64,000 bases of DNA, from assembly GCA_033763395.1 (NCBI GenBank), contig JANRKQ010000248.1, positions 11,604-75,603 on the forward strand, read 5' to 3'. Below, in pieces: positions 45,088-53,869 of this stretch. The translations under genes and the position numbers were made by a program. The first letter of the stretch is position 1. The number at the start of each line of letters is the position of its first letter. Source of the stretch: Xiheimicrobium sp033763395 (GTDB lineage Bacteria > Myxococcota > Myxococcia > Myxococcales > Myxococcaceae). The notes under the pieces are model-generated. The model saw only the letters and a program-made list of their open reading frames with translations. It was not told where the DNA came from and did no database searches.

Positions 45088-45693
45088 ATGAAGAACCCGG
45101 CCCGAGAGAAGTTCCTCCCCCTGCTGTCGCCCTACGTCGACGGAGAGCTGTCGCCCGAGGAGCGGCAGCAGGTCGACCAGCACCTGCAGCTCAACAAAGA
45201 GAGCGCGGCCCAGGTGGCCGACTTTCGCGCGGGTGATGGGCTGATGCGCAACGCGCTCGAGATGCAGGCCGACGAGGTCGACTGGAAGCAGTTCACCGAC
45301 GACGTGATGGCGCGCATCACGCCCGAGAAGCTGCCGCTGGTCGAGCGCCTCAAGCTGACGTTCAGCGAGCTCTTCACGTACCAGCGGGGGCCCGTGATGG
45401 CGGGCCTGGTGGGTGCGGTCGCAGCGGTGGCCATCGCGATTCCCCTGACGCTGTCGGTGGCTGGGCGGGCGCCCGAGGGCTACGGCGCCGGCAAGGTCGA
45501 GGTGCAGACCGTCTCTGTCGACACCGAGGCGGCGGTGAAGCCGGTGGTGTTCGAGACCGAGAGCGGCGACGCGGTCATCTGGGTGGTCGACGCCCCCGAG
45601 AAGAAGGACGGCGGCCGCAAGAAGGGCGGCGGGTCGGACGAAGAAGACGTGGCGCCCACGCCGCCCGACGAAACGAAGAAGCAGGACCTGTGA
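45088..45693 (+). CDS. Probable anti-sigma factor, membrane-anchored, lacking the zinc cysteines
   Basis: 201 residues from ATG 45088 (GAGG upstream). The N-terminus LLSPYVDGELSPEERQQVDQ HLQ resembles the anti-sigma ZAS/zf-HC2 fold (DGELSPEE...H), but the two Cys of HxxxCxxC are absent (HLQLNKESAAQV). A single membrane segment VMAGLVGAVAAVAIAIPLTL follows at about residue 110, then an extracytoplasmic part ending in a charged Lys/Asp/Glu and Pro tail. By position and fold it should hold the sigma factor at the membrane. It overlaps the next gene in the string GTGA. Confidence 0.78.
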   Translation: MKNPAREKFLPLLSPYVDGELSPEERQQVDQHLQLNKESAAQVADFRAGDGLMRNALEMQADEVDWKQFTDDVMARITPEKLPLVERLKLTFSELFTYQRGPVMAGLVGAVAAVAIAIPLTLSVAGRAPEGYGAGKVEVQTVSVDTEAAVKPVVFETESGDAVIWVVDAPEKKDGGRKKGGGSDEEDVAPTPPDETKKQDL

Positions 45694-46121
45694 CGACCAT
45701 GACGACCTTCTCGCGACGAATGCTCCTCGGCTCGGCGCTCCTCGCCGCGTCGGTGGCGTTGGCCGATGGCCCCGTGTCGGTGCAGGCCGACGTGGTGTTC
45801 GCCTCGACGACCCCGGGGAAGGTCGACCCCGCGCTCACGAAGATGCAAGAGACGCTCGCCGCCAAGGTGAAGTACCTGACGCTCGAGAAGCGCTCGTCCG
45901 AGAAGGTGGCCGTCACCAGCAAGGGCCTCACCGTGAGCCTGCCGAACGGAAAGTCGGCCGCGTTGAGCCTCGAAGGCCTCAAGGACGGCGTGGCGACGCT
46001 GCGGGTGAAGCTGCCCCCGACCGACGCGACGTACTCGCTCGCGAAGGACAAGTCGTTCTACCTCCAGGGCGGCGCGCACGAGGGTGGCGAGCTCTGGTTG
46101 GTGCTGTCGCAGCCGAAGTAG
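45690..46121 (+). CDS. Small exported protein coupled to the anti-sigma gene
   Basis: 143 residues. The GTG at 45690 overlaps the anti-sigma stop (GTGA), so translation is coupled. Signal peptide TFSRRMLLGSALLAASVALA. The mature part (VSVQADVVFASTTPGKVDPA, MQETLAAKVKYLTLEKRSSE) is a small beta-rich domain without cysteine. It may report envelope state to the anti-sigma factor, an inference from the operon. No known family is recognised. Confidence 0.75.
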   Translation: MTTMTTFSRRMLLGSALLAASVALADGPVSVQADVVFASTTPGKVDPALTKMQETLAAKVKYLTLEKRSSEKVAVTSKGLTVSLPNGKSAALSLEGLKDGVATLRVKLPPTDATYSLAKDKSFYLQGGAHEGGELWLVLSQPK

Positions 46122-46310
46122 CCGACCCAGGGCCTTCGCCCTCGTCAGACCCCCTCACGAATGACCTGAAGAGCCGTCGCCTCGGTGGCCAGCTGCTCGT
46201 GGCTGCGCACCGGCGGCTGGAACCCGGACTCACGCAGGGGCGGCACGGAGCGTCGCCATGCGGCGGGCTCCGAAATCGATGGGAGATCGGTCGCGGAGTA
46301 CGGTGCGGGT

Positions 46311-47657
46311 GTGGGCGCGCTGCTTCTCTCACTGCTGTTGAGTCAGGCCCCGGACGGAGGCTCGACGCCGCCGCTCGAGGCCGGGCCGCCGGTGCGTCTC
46401 ATGGCTGGGGCCGAGCTCGAGGCCGGCGTGCTGCCGTCTGGTTTCGGTGGCCCCTCCGCCGGCGGGCTCGACGTGATGGCGGGGCTGCGCCCGATGCTGG
46501 GCCTCACGGTGGCCGACAGCTTCTCGCTCCAGCTCGGCCCGCTCTTGCGGCTGCGGGTCATCGACACGGCGCCGCTCCAGCGTGACGACGACATCGGCGG
46601 CGTGCTGCGCGGCGAAGACTGGGACCGCCTGGGTGACTTCGGGGAGCTGCTGCAGGTGCTGCGCGTCGGCGCCGACACCTCGGCCTTCCAGCTGCGCGCG
46701 GGGCCCGTGCACCAGAAGACGCTCGGCCTGGGACATCTGCTGCTGCGCTACTCCAACCGGCTCAACGCCGATGCCCGGCCCGCGGGCGCGACGGCGACGC
46801 TCTCGGTCGGTCCGGTGAAGGGCGAGCTCTTCGCGGCCGACGTGCTGGCGGCGCGGCTCTTCGCCGGCGAGGTCACCTGGGACGTGGGCCGTACGTTCTC
46901 GGGCGACGCGACGGTGCACGGGCGCTACCTGCTCGCGCTCTCGCTCGCGCACGACTTCAGCGTTGGGACTCCGGGGCGGGGGCTCCAGGTCGCGTGCACC
47001 AACGACTGCTCCATTCAGACCGTGCCGCCCACGGCGACGCTCGCGCACCTCGACGCGTCGTTCGTCGTCCTCCGCAGCCAGGCGTTGTCTCTCATGGGCC
47101 TCGCCGGCCTGGGCGCCCGCGCAAACCAGAGTCGCGACCTCGGCTTCCTCGCGGGCCTCGCGATGGATGTCCGAGTCCCTTCGGTCGAGTTGTCGCTGCG
47201 TGCCGAGGGGCGCAAGCAGGCCGGCGGGTTCCGCCATGGCTTCTTCGGCGCGCAGTACGAGGTGGCGCGCTTCTCGGGCACCGGCCTGGGCCTCACGCCG
47301 CTCGCCGACGAAGCGTTGCCCGATGCGTTCTCGGTGTTCGGCGAAATGCGGCTGCGCCTCGCGCGCACCGTCACCGTGGACGGAACGGTGGAGCACTTCA
47401 CCTTCGGGCGCACCGACTTCGACGCCACCGTGAAGGTGACAGCCCTCGACGAGCGCCTGGTGGCCGAGGCGCGCCTGGGCGCGATGGGCCTGGGCGTGGC
47501 GCCGCGCTGGGTGGCGTCGGCCGGGCTTCGCTGGCGACTCTTCCAGTCGTTCTACGTGCTTGGCTCTGGCGGAACGGTCTTCTTCCCCCAGCCCGACGGC
47601 ACGCTGTCACGCGGCGTGACGGTGTCAGCGGGCGTGGGCGTCGACCTCGAGCGGTAG
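46311..47657 (+). CDS. Exported, predicted outer-membrane beta-barrel-like protein
   Basis: 448 residues from GTG 46311 with signal-like VGALLLSLLLSQAPDGG. The frame is open upstream, but that part is not protein-like. The body consists of alternating hydrophobic strands (GLTVADSFSLQLGPLLRLRV, ATLSVGPVKGELFAADVLAA, YLLALSLAHDFSVG, TVTVDGTVEHFTFGRTDF). It ends in GVTVSAGVGVDLER, so the usual aromatic C-terminal residue is missing. One short loop contains two cysteines (VACTNDCSIQ). No family is recognised. An outer-membrane location is inferred from the strand pattern. Confidence 0.65.
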   Translation: MGALLLSLLLSQAPDGGSTPPLEAGPPVRLMAGAELEAGVLPSGFGGPSAGGLDVMAGLRPMLGLTVADSFSLQLGPLLRLRVIDTAPLQRDDDIGGVLRGEDWDRLGDFGELLQVLRVGADTSAFQLRAGPVHQKTLGLGHLLLRYSNRLNADARPAGATATLSVGPVKGELFAADVLAARLFAGEVTWDVGRTFSGDATVHGRYLLALSLAHDFSVGTPGRGLQVACTNDCSIQTVPPTATLAHLDASFVVLRSQALSLMGLAGLGARANQSRDLGFLAGLAMDVRVPSVELSLRAEGRKQAGGFRHGFFGAQYEVARFSGTGLGLTPLADEALPDAFSVFGEMRLRLARTVTVDGTVEHFTFGRTDFDATVKVTALDERLVAEARLGAMGLGVAPRWVASAGLRWRLFQSFYVLGSGGTVFFPQPDGTLSRGVTVSAGVGVDLER

Positions 47658-47715
47658 ATCGACTCCGGCCCTCGTGCGTTCGAGGGAGCACCCATCGTCG
47701 TCGAGGTGCTCCTCC

Positions 47716-48963
47716 ATGAAACTGACCCGCCGCTTCGTGCTCTCCTCCGCAGCCCTCGCCGTGCCCGCCCTCGCGCAGGAGCGGTGGGGCTTCCGGCCCG
47801 ACCCGACGTACGCCGAGGTGATCCAGCGGGTCGTCGCCATGCCGCAAGACGCTCACCTCGTCTCGCGCGCGGCCGCCCGGGGCCTCGGCGTGATGAACGT
47901 GATGTGGGAAGACACCGGCCGCTTCGAGGGCTCGTCGGTCGGACCGAACATCAGCGACCTGACGTTGCAGGTCCGTGAGCGCGTCGGCGAGCAGGTGCGC
48001 ACCTCGCTGCTGCCCGTCATCCGCTTACCGAACTTCACCGACACCACCGCCGACGTGAAGGCCGACCGATTGTGGGTGCGCGTGGGCAACCAGCGCGAGG
48101 GCGCGGGGCTCAAGGCGATTCGGCTCACCGAGGTGCTGTCGAACCTCAAGGAGTACCTGTCGGATCCGCAGAGCCTCAAGGGCACCGGCAACCTGCTCGC
48201 GCGGCGCGACAGCCACTTCCTCGTGAGCGCGCAGCACGTCTTCGTGCCGCTGCCGAAGACGGGCAAGGCCGAGTTCAACCCGGTGCTCTTCAACTACCAG
48301 TCGTCCGCGCAGAACCCGGCGGTGTTGACGCTGCTGGTGACGCGCGAGGGCACCTCGGTGCGCGTCATCGAGAACCTGCCGGGCGACCAGACGTTCCAGG
48401 GCTGGGGCCAGCAGCTGTTCTTCAACGAGAAGGGCCAGCGCACGACGTTCACCGCCGAGCGGAAGAGCGCCGTGGCGAACCGCATCGCCGCGGGCCAGGG
48501 CACCACCGCCGACCAGGGCGCGCTCGAAGAAGGCTCGGACATGATGATGATCGTCCAGGTGCCGCTGAAGCAGAAGGAGCCTCCGCGACGCAGCTTCCTG
48601 GGCGGCCTCGGGGACATGATGATGGCGCCGGCCCCGGCGCAGGAGTCGGCGGCCGAGGGCGCACGTGGCCCGTCGGACGTCGAGCAGGCGGTGCTTGGCC
48701 ACGGCGACGCGCAGGGCCCGCACGGCGAGTGCGGAGGCCTCACGCTCGAGCGCGACGAGCGCTTTCCCGTGCGCGTGACGGTGCAGTTCTACAAGGCGAC
48801 CAGCAACGGCGTGGTGTCCGACAGCGACCTCGCCGACGTCGAGCGCAGCATCAAGCGCGTGTACGCCGACGGCGACTTCGTCGGCTCGCTGGTGGTGCCC
48901 GCCTCGCAGCAGGACCGCCAACGGCCGACGAGCTGGCTCGAACGAATGGGCTTCAGGCTCTGA
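47716..48963 (+). CDS. Exported protein with possible Tat-like signal, unknown function
   Basis: 415 residues from ATG 47716. N-terminus MKLTRRFVLSSAALAVPALA has twin Arg but lacks the full Tat consensus (S/T-RR-x-F-L-K); it may use Sec or Tat. The mature part contains RVGEQVRTSLLPVIRLPNFT, VLLARRDSHFLVSAQHVFVP-type strands (see 48190-48250), and a poly-Met piece DMMMIVQVPLKQKE. Its later half includes GFRL at the C-terminus. No family recognised. It lies 58 bp downstream of the barrel-like gene on the same strand. Confidence 0.7.
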   Translation: MKLTRRFVLSSAALAVPALAQERWGFRPDPTYAEVIQRVVAMPQDAHLVSRAAARGLGVMNVMWEDTGRFEGSSVGPNISDLTLQVRERVGEQVRTSLLPVIRLPNFTDTTADVKADRLWVRVGNQREGAGLKAIRLTEVLSNLKEYLSDPQSLKGTGNLLARRDSHFLVSAQHVFVPLPKTGKAEFNPVLFNYQSSAQNPAVLTLLVTREGTSVRVIENLPGDQTFQGWGQQLFFNEKGQRTTFTAERKSAVANRIAAGQGTTADQGALEEGSDMMMIVQVPLKQKEPPRRSFLGGLGDMMMAPAPAQESAAEGARGPSDVEQAVLGHGDAQGPHGECGGLTLERDERFPVRVTVQFYKATSNGVVSDSDLADVERSIKRVYADGDFVGSLVVPASQQDRQRPTSWLERMGFRL

Positions 48964-48964
48964 T

Positions 48965-49510
48965 TCAGGCCTTCGGCGCGTTCGCCTGCGCGGGCATGTC
49001 GATGGCCACCTGGCTGATGATGCCGACGGCGTTGGTGAACACCTTCGAGGCGACGTGCGCGGCGACCTCGACGAGCTGCGCGTCGTTCAGCCCCGCCTTG
49101 CGGGCGAGCTCGAGCTCGGTGCCGGCCTGGGCGCCACCGGTGCGGGTGATGCGGCGGGCGAGCGCGAGAATGGCGTTCTCCCGGTCGTTGGCGCCGACGC
49201 CGAGCCGCGCGCGGTCGATGTCCTGCTGGGACAGCTCGAAGCGCTTCGACAGGGCGCCGTGGGCCGCGACGCAGTAGGCGCACCCGTTCAGCTCGGAAAC
49301 GTGCAGGTTGATGAGCTCGATCTCGCGGCCCGTGAGCGCGCCCTTGTCGAGGGCGCCCGTGAAGCCGAGGTAGCCGTTGAGGGCCGCGGGCGAGTTGCCG
49401 ATGACGGCGAAGAGGTTGGGCACCGTGCCGAGCGCCTTCTTGAGGCCTTCGAGCGCGGGGCGGGACGCTTCAGGAGCGGTCTGCAGGGTGGGGACGGTGA
49501 GGCGCGACAT
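48965..49510 (-). CDS. AhpD-like / carboxymuconolactone decarboxylase family protein
   Basis: 181 residues from ATG 49510 (GGAG upstream). The CMD/AhpD peroxidase-like signature is present: LNGCAYCVAAHGAL, with the redox CxxC and conserved His, and helices LTGREIELINLHVSE and ENAILALARRITRTGG. Members act as alkylhydroperoxidase partners or decarboxylases. The C-terminal VEVAAHVASKVFTNAVG is typical. Stop at 48965 abuts the preceding convergent gene. Confidence 0.88.
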   Translation of the reverse strand: MSRLTVPTLQTAPEASRPALEGLKKALGTVPNLFAVIGNSPAALNGYLGFTGALDKGALTGREIELINLHVSELNGCAYCVAAHGALSKRFELSQQDIDRARLGVGANDRENAILALARRITRTGGAQAGTELELARKAGLNDAQLVEVAAHVASKVFTNAVGIISQVAIDMPAQANAPKA

Positions 49511-49682
49511 GGTGTTCTCCGGGTGGGGCGTCGCGGTCATTCGCGCGCCGTGCCCCACGAGGTGGCGACGCACGTCGGCATTACGGGCGTGGCGAACGAG
49601 CGTCGAAGTTGTCACATGACGGCCGCATGGAGCGCGGAGGGCACCACGTCAGGAGCCGCCTTACCGGCCGTCGAGGGCCCCC

Positions 49683-50918
49683 GTGACGTCGGTCCTGCTC
49701 GCGCTGCTGGCGTCTGCTCCGTGCGAGCCGATGACGCTCGAGGTCGAGGGCCTCAAACGGCTCCGTCGCGCCGTCATCGAAGACCTGCTCCCCGGCCATC
49801 CACCGACGTGCGTGAGCGAGGCCCAGGTCGAAGAGATCGACCGCCGGCTGTGGACGACCGGCCTGTTCGACCAGGTGTCGGTGGTGCGCGACGCGGGCGT
49901 GCTGCGCGTGACGGTGCGCGAGAAGTGGACGCTCATTCCCGCCATCGACCTCGCCACGAGCCGCACGCTGGTCGACAGCTTCTTCTTCGTCTCGCTCATC
50001 GAGGGCAACTTCCTCGGCCTCGGCATGGAGGTCGGCGGGTACGTGATGTGGTCCGAGCGGAGCCCCTCGTTCGAGCTCTGGGCGAGCGAGACGCAGACGG
50101 CGGCGCGGCGGGTGACGTTCGAGGGCGGCGTCTCGTCGGTGGGCAGCTCGATCTTCTTCGAGGACAGCGAGTACGCGTGGAACCGGCGCTGGTGGGGTGC
50201 CCGCGTCGGAGCGCGAACGCCGTTCTGGTACGGCTCGCAGTGGCGGTTCGGCTTCGGGCTCGACGTGTCACACGAGCGCTCGACCGGTGAGGTGGCCCCC
50301 GGCGTGCGCACCGAGGGCCTCAACGTCGGCGTCCCGATGCGGGCGAGCTGGGACGGGTACGAATGGCACGACGTGGTGCCGCACGGCACGCGCTTCTCGG
50401 TCGAGCTGACGCCGACGCTCTTCGTCACGGCCCGAGACGTCACGCAGCGGCATGGGGCCTCGCTTCAGCTCCTGCACGCCGCGAAGTTCGGAGAGCGCAC
50501 CGCCCTCTTCCTCAACGGGGTCGCCGAGGCCTCGTGGTGGGGCGACCCGAACAACGCGATGCTGCTCGGCAACGTGTCGCAGTGGCGAAGCTACGGCGCC
50601 GTGGGCGGTGTCCGCGGGCTGCCCGACAACCTCTACCGCACGGCCGCGCAGGCCTTCGGGACGATCGAGCTGCGCCGGGCGTTCGCGTTCACCTCGACCG
50701 TCTTCCTGCAGCCGGTGGTCTTCGTCGATGGAGGCGTGATGGCGCGCGTGGACGCGACCGGCCAGCCAGTGGCCGTGCTCCCTGCGCTCTCTGGAGGCGC
50801 GGGCCTGCGGCTGGTGTGGACGACGCTCGCGGGGCTCGTGCCCAGGCTCGATGGAGGCGTCCTTCTGCTGCCGCAACGAAACTGGTTCATCACCCTCGGG
50901 CTGTCGCAGTACTTCTGA
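49683..50918 (+). CDS. Miniature Omp85/BamA-like outer-membrane protein (one POTRA and a barrel)
   Basis: 411 residues from GTG 49683. Signal peptide-like MTSVLLALLASAPCEPM, then a single POTRA-like domain (TLEVEGLKRLRRAVIEDLLP, VEEIDRRLWTTGLFDQVSVV, GVLRVTVREKWTLIP; about residues 18-82). The remaining 330 residues look like a beta barrel, with SSIFFEDSEYAWNRRWWGAR, an RAFAFTSTVFLQPVVFVDGG strand near the end and the C-terminal aromatic SQYF typical of BamA-type proteins. BamA has five POTRA domains and TamA three, so this is unusually small. It may export or insert a dedicated substrate. Neighbours give no clue. Confidence 0.78.
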   Translation: MTSVLLALLASAPCEPMTLEVEGLKRLRRAVIEDLLPGHPPTCVSEAQVEEIDRRLWTTGLFDQVSVVRDAGVLRVTVREKWTLIPAIDLATSRTLVDSFFFVSLIEGNFLGLGMEVGGYVMWSERSPSFELWASETQTAARRVTFEGGVSSVGSSIFFEDSEYAWNRRWWGARVGARTPFWYGSQWRFGFGLDVSHERSTGEVAPGVRTEGLNVGVPMRASWDGYEWHDVVPHGTRFSVELTPTLFVTARDVTQRHGASLQLLHAAKFGERTALFLNGVAEASWWGDPNNAMLLGNVSQWRSYGAVGGVRGLPDNLYRTAAQAFGTIELRRAFAFTSTVFLQPVVFVDGGVMARVDATGQPVAVLPALSGGAGLRLVWTTLAGLVPRLDGGVLLLPQRNWFITLGLSQYF

Positions 50919-51202
50919 CGCAGCCCTGGCGCCGGCCCAGCTCTCGGCGCTGGGCTCCTGGCGCGCCCTCCGCGTCGACAGCCAGGGTGAGCCGGCTCGC
51001 CCGCACCGTCACTTCGCTCCCCGTGCTGGGCGTGCCGGTGCGGTCGCAGGGTTGTTGTGCATCGTGCAGCTGCCCGCCGGAGTGCCCACGGCGACCTTCG
51101 CCATCGGGCGCCGGCTCGTTCTCACGAACCTGCGACGCGGACCTGCGTCGCACCGTGTCGCGTCGACCCTTCGAGGAGGCCCCCCCGCGGTCGAACGAAG
51201 GC
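50919..51202. other. Intergenic stretch with no supportable gene
   Basis: 284 bp between the mini-Omp85 gene and the GH31 gene, which converge here. All frames are open and look protein-like only in short patches (for example GVPTATFAIGRRLVLTNLRR on the plus strand). I see no start with a ribosome-binding site or conserved motif, and no clear terminator. Confidence 0.5.
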
Positions 51203-53665
51203 TCACCGCGCGACGCGCTCCGGCAGCAGCAGCACCCGCCAGCGTACCCGACGCGAGGGGCCGCCCTGGAGCTCGAGCGTGACGCCATCGAGCGTGACCG
51301 AGGCCTGTCCGACCACCAGCACCTCGTCGAAGCCCTCCCGACGAACGCGGTGGAAACAGTCACGGCAGGCGCGCACCTCGGCTGGCGTGGCGACCTTGCG
51401 GAGGCCCGGGCTCGTCTCGCCGCCCACCCGCCGCGCCGTCAACGTCGCACCATCGACGAGCGTGAGGGTGGCCGAGGCGCCAGGCGCCAGCGCGACGACG
51501 ACATCAAGGACGTCGGCGCGGTCGAACACCGTCACCACGCCCGGGCTGGTCGCGGGGGCCAGTGTCTGAACGTCTTCGTCGAGCAGCGGCAAGAGCTGCC
51601 CCTCGACGAGGAACAGCGGCAGCGCGTCGATGGGCGCTGGCACCACCACGTCGGTCCCACCTTCGTGGAGCGTATTCCCCGTCCACTCGACGTAGCGGGC
51701 GCCCGGCGGCAACCACACCGTGCGCGTCGTCTGCCCGCGGCGGAGCACCGGCGCGGCATACAGGGCGGGCCCCAGAAAGAACGTGTCGTCGAGCGTCCAG
51801 GTGCGGGGCTCCTTCGGCCAGAAGAGGAGCGGCGCGCGCATGAGCGGCAGGCCCGTCTCGTGGGCCACGCGCGCCAGCGTCAGGAAGTACGGCTGCAGGC
51901 GCGTATGCAGGCTGGCCGAGCGCCGGTACACGTCCTGCGTCTCGTCGTCGCTCCAGAGCGTCCACTTCGTGCGTCGGCCGAAGGGGTTCGAGCAGGCATT
52001 CTGGTCCATCATGATGGGCGAGACAGCCGCCAGGGCGACCCACCGCAGGTACAGCTCCTTGTCCCGCTGCGCGTCCTCGAGGCACTTGAAGCCGCCGAAG
52101 TCGCTCCCCCAGTACGGCACGCCGACGAGGGCGAGGTTGAGCCCGCTGCGAATGGTGCTGGGCACGCCCTGCGTCTCGTCGAAGCTCGTCTCGGCGTCGC
52201 CGCCCCACACGGCGGGCACGTGGGCCTGACTGCCCGTGTAGCCGGCGCGCACGAAGAAGAGGTGGTCGTCGGGCTTCGCGGCCTGCAGCACCGCGCGCGC
52301 CTGCTTCGCCGACAGCACCGGGTAGAGGTTGTGCAGCTCGTCTCCGCGCCGCCCGTCGAAGAAGCGCCCGTTGCGTGGCACGTACTCACCGAAGTCGTGC
52401 ATCCACCCGTCGTAGCCGAGCGCCACCGTGCGCTGGAGCAGCCCGCGGTACCACGCCTCGGCGTCGGGGTTGGTGAAGTCCACCATGCCGATGGTGAGCG
52501 GTGCACCCGAGATGAGGAAGTCGGTCGCGGGCCTGCCGTCGGGGCCCTTCACCAGGAAGCCCGCGTCGACGGCGAGGCTCCAGTCGGGCGCGGCGTTGAC
52601 GTGGTTCGCCGCGAGGTAGGGGTTGTTGTACGCCATCACCTTGTAGCCCTGCGCGTGCGCGTCGCGCGTCCAGGCGGCGAGCTCCTGCTCGAGGCCGAGG
52701 TGGCTGAGCGCCGGCAAGAAGTGCATGGCGTCGTCGACGGCGGTGAGCGGCAGCTTGCGCTCCCGCATGACGAGGTACTCGGCGCCGCCGTCGACCGTGT
52801 ACCCGCGGCCGATGCGGCGTCTGGGCCCGAAGACCCACGGCGCCGGTTCCAGGGGCCGTCCCGTGTCGGCGGTGAAGAGGTCGAGCACCTTCACCGGAGA
52901 CGGGTCGACGTAGACGGTGAAGGCCACCTGCTTCGAGTTGACGGCCACGCGCCAGGCGTCGGGCCGCTCATCACCGAAGCGCAGCTCGCTGCGGAAGGTG
53001 GTGTCGACGTGCAGCCCGTACCCGCGCGTCGAGTGGAAGAACGGCACCGGGAAGTACGTCATCGACGGCCCGTTCGGGAACGGCGTGTCCTTCGCGATGG
53101 GCTTGCCCTCACCGGCGCCGAGCGGGCCCTCTTCCGCCCACGAGTAGAGCGCGTGGCCCCGGTGGTCGAAGGTGGCGAAGCGCTCTCCGAGGCCGAAGAG
53201 GTGCTCGTCTTCGGGCAGCGCGAAGCCCATCGTCACCTTGTTCACCCGGCTCGCGGTGAGGGTGCTCTCGACGCGCACGCGCGGCCCATCGACGGCCACG
53301 CGCACCCGCGCCTCGCCGTCGTCGACGGGCCACGTCACCACGAGGTGCGACGGCGAGGACTCCACGAGGGTGGCCACGGTGCCCCGACGCCACGGACCTT
53401 CGTTGGCGGTGTAGCCGTCCCACCCGGGGACCACGTGGCTCACGAAGGTCGGCGTGTCGGTGGTCCCGGCGAAGGCCCCCAGCGCGGCCTCGCCTCCGCC
53501 CGGCAGGGAGCGCAAGACCTCGACCCCATCACGCCCGTGGACGGAGAAGCTGAAGGGCTCGAGCGTCACCTCGACCCGCGCTGCGTCGGAGCGCAGCGTG
53601 TGGCGGTTGCGGTCTCCACAGCCGAGCACGAGGGCCGCGAGGATGAGGAATCGGAGTGGCGACAT
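51203..53665 (-). CDS. Glycoside hydrolase family 31 lipoprotein
   Basis: 820 residues from ATG 53665. Lipobox LVLGC at residue about 18, so it is a lipid-anchored envelope enzyme. The GH31 catalytic region is intact: nucleophile Asp424 in YDGWMHDFGEYVP and acid/base Asp490 in VWGGDAETSFDET, with PYWGSDFGGFKC after it. The family hydrolyses alpha-linked glucosides, xylosides or sulfoquinovosides; the HDFGEYVP form resembles the sulfoquinovosidase side of the family, but I cannot decide the substrate. The segment PWVFGPRRRIGRGYTVDGG replaces the more usual barrel entry sequence. Confidence 0.88.
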   Translation of the reverse strand: MSPLRFLILAALVLGCGDRNRHTLRSDAARVEVTLEPFSFSVHGRDGVEVLRSLPGGGEAALGAFAGTTDTPTFVSHVVPGWDGYTANEGPWRRGTVATLVESSPSHLVVTWPVDDGEARVRVAVDGPRVRVESTLTASRVNKVTMGFALPEDEHLFGLGERFATFDHRGHALYSWAEEGPLGAGEGKPIAKDTPFPNGPSMTYFPVPFFHSTRGYGLHVDTTFRSELRFGDERPDAWRVAVNSKQVAFTVYVDPSPVKVLDLFTADTGRPLEPAPWVFGPRRRIGRGYTVDGGAEYLVMRERKLPLTAVDDAMHFLPALSHLGLEQELAAWTRDAHAQGYKVMAYNNPYLAANHVNAAPDWSLAVDAGFLVKGPDGRPATDFLISGAPLTIGMVDFTNPDAEAWYRGLLQRTVALGYDGWMHDFGEYVPRNGRFFDGRRGDELHNLYPVLSAKQARAVLQAAKPDDHLFFVRAGYTGSQAHVPAVWGGDAETSFDETQGVPSTIRSGLNLALVGVPYWGSDFGGFKCLEDAQRDKELYLRWVALAAVSPIMMDQNACSNPFGRRTKWTLWSDDETQDVYRRSASLHTRLQPYFLTLARVAHETGLPLMRAPLLFWPKEPRTWTLDDTFFLGPALYAAPVLRRGQTTRTVWLPPGARYVEWTGNTLHEGGTDVVVPAPIDALPLFLVEGQLLPLLDEDVQTLAPATSPGVVTVFDRADVLDVVVALAPGASATLTLVDGATLTARRVGGETSPGLRKVATPAEVRACRDCFHRVRREGFDEVLVVGQASVTLDGVTLELQGGPSRRVRWRVLLLPERVAR

Positions 53666-53869
53666 GCCCCGAGGCGTACGCCAGGCGCCTGACGGGCGTC
53701 GAGGAGGGGCTCCCTCGGGTTTCCCAGCCGGCCCCAGGCCCTTTGGCGCTACCCAGCGCACGCCCGCGTCTCAGGTTGGTGCCGGCTCGACGTGTTCGAA
53801 CCGCGGGCACCCGGGGTAACGACCGGCCTCGGGTTTTTCGGCGCGCGCGACGCCTTCAGCCGCTGGCCC

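Noticed and set aside
46129..46142. Small AGGGC-CTTC-GCCCT hairpin after the exported-protein gene
   Set aside because: Only 5 bp of stem and no T-tract; too weak to call a terminator.
53790..53815. GTTCGAA-containing segment resembling a tRNA T-arm
   Set aside because: No acceptor stem, anticodon arm or CCA end can be paired around it.
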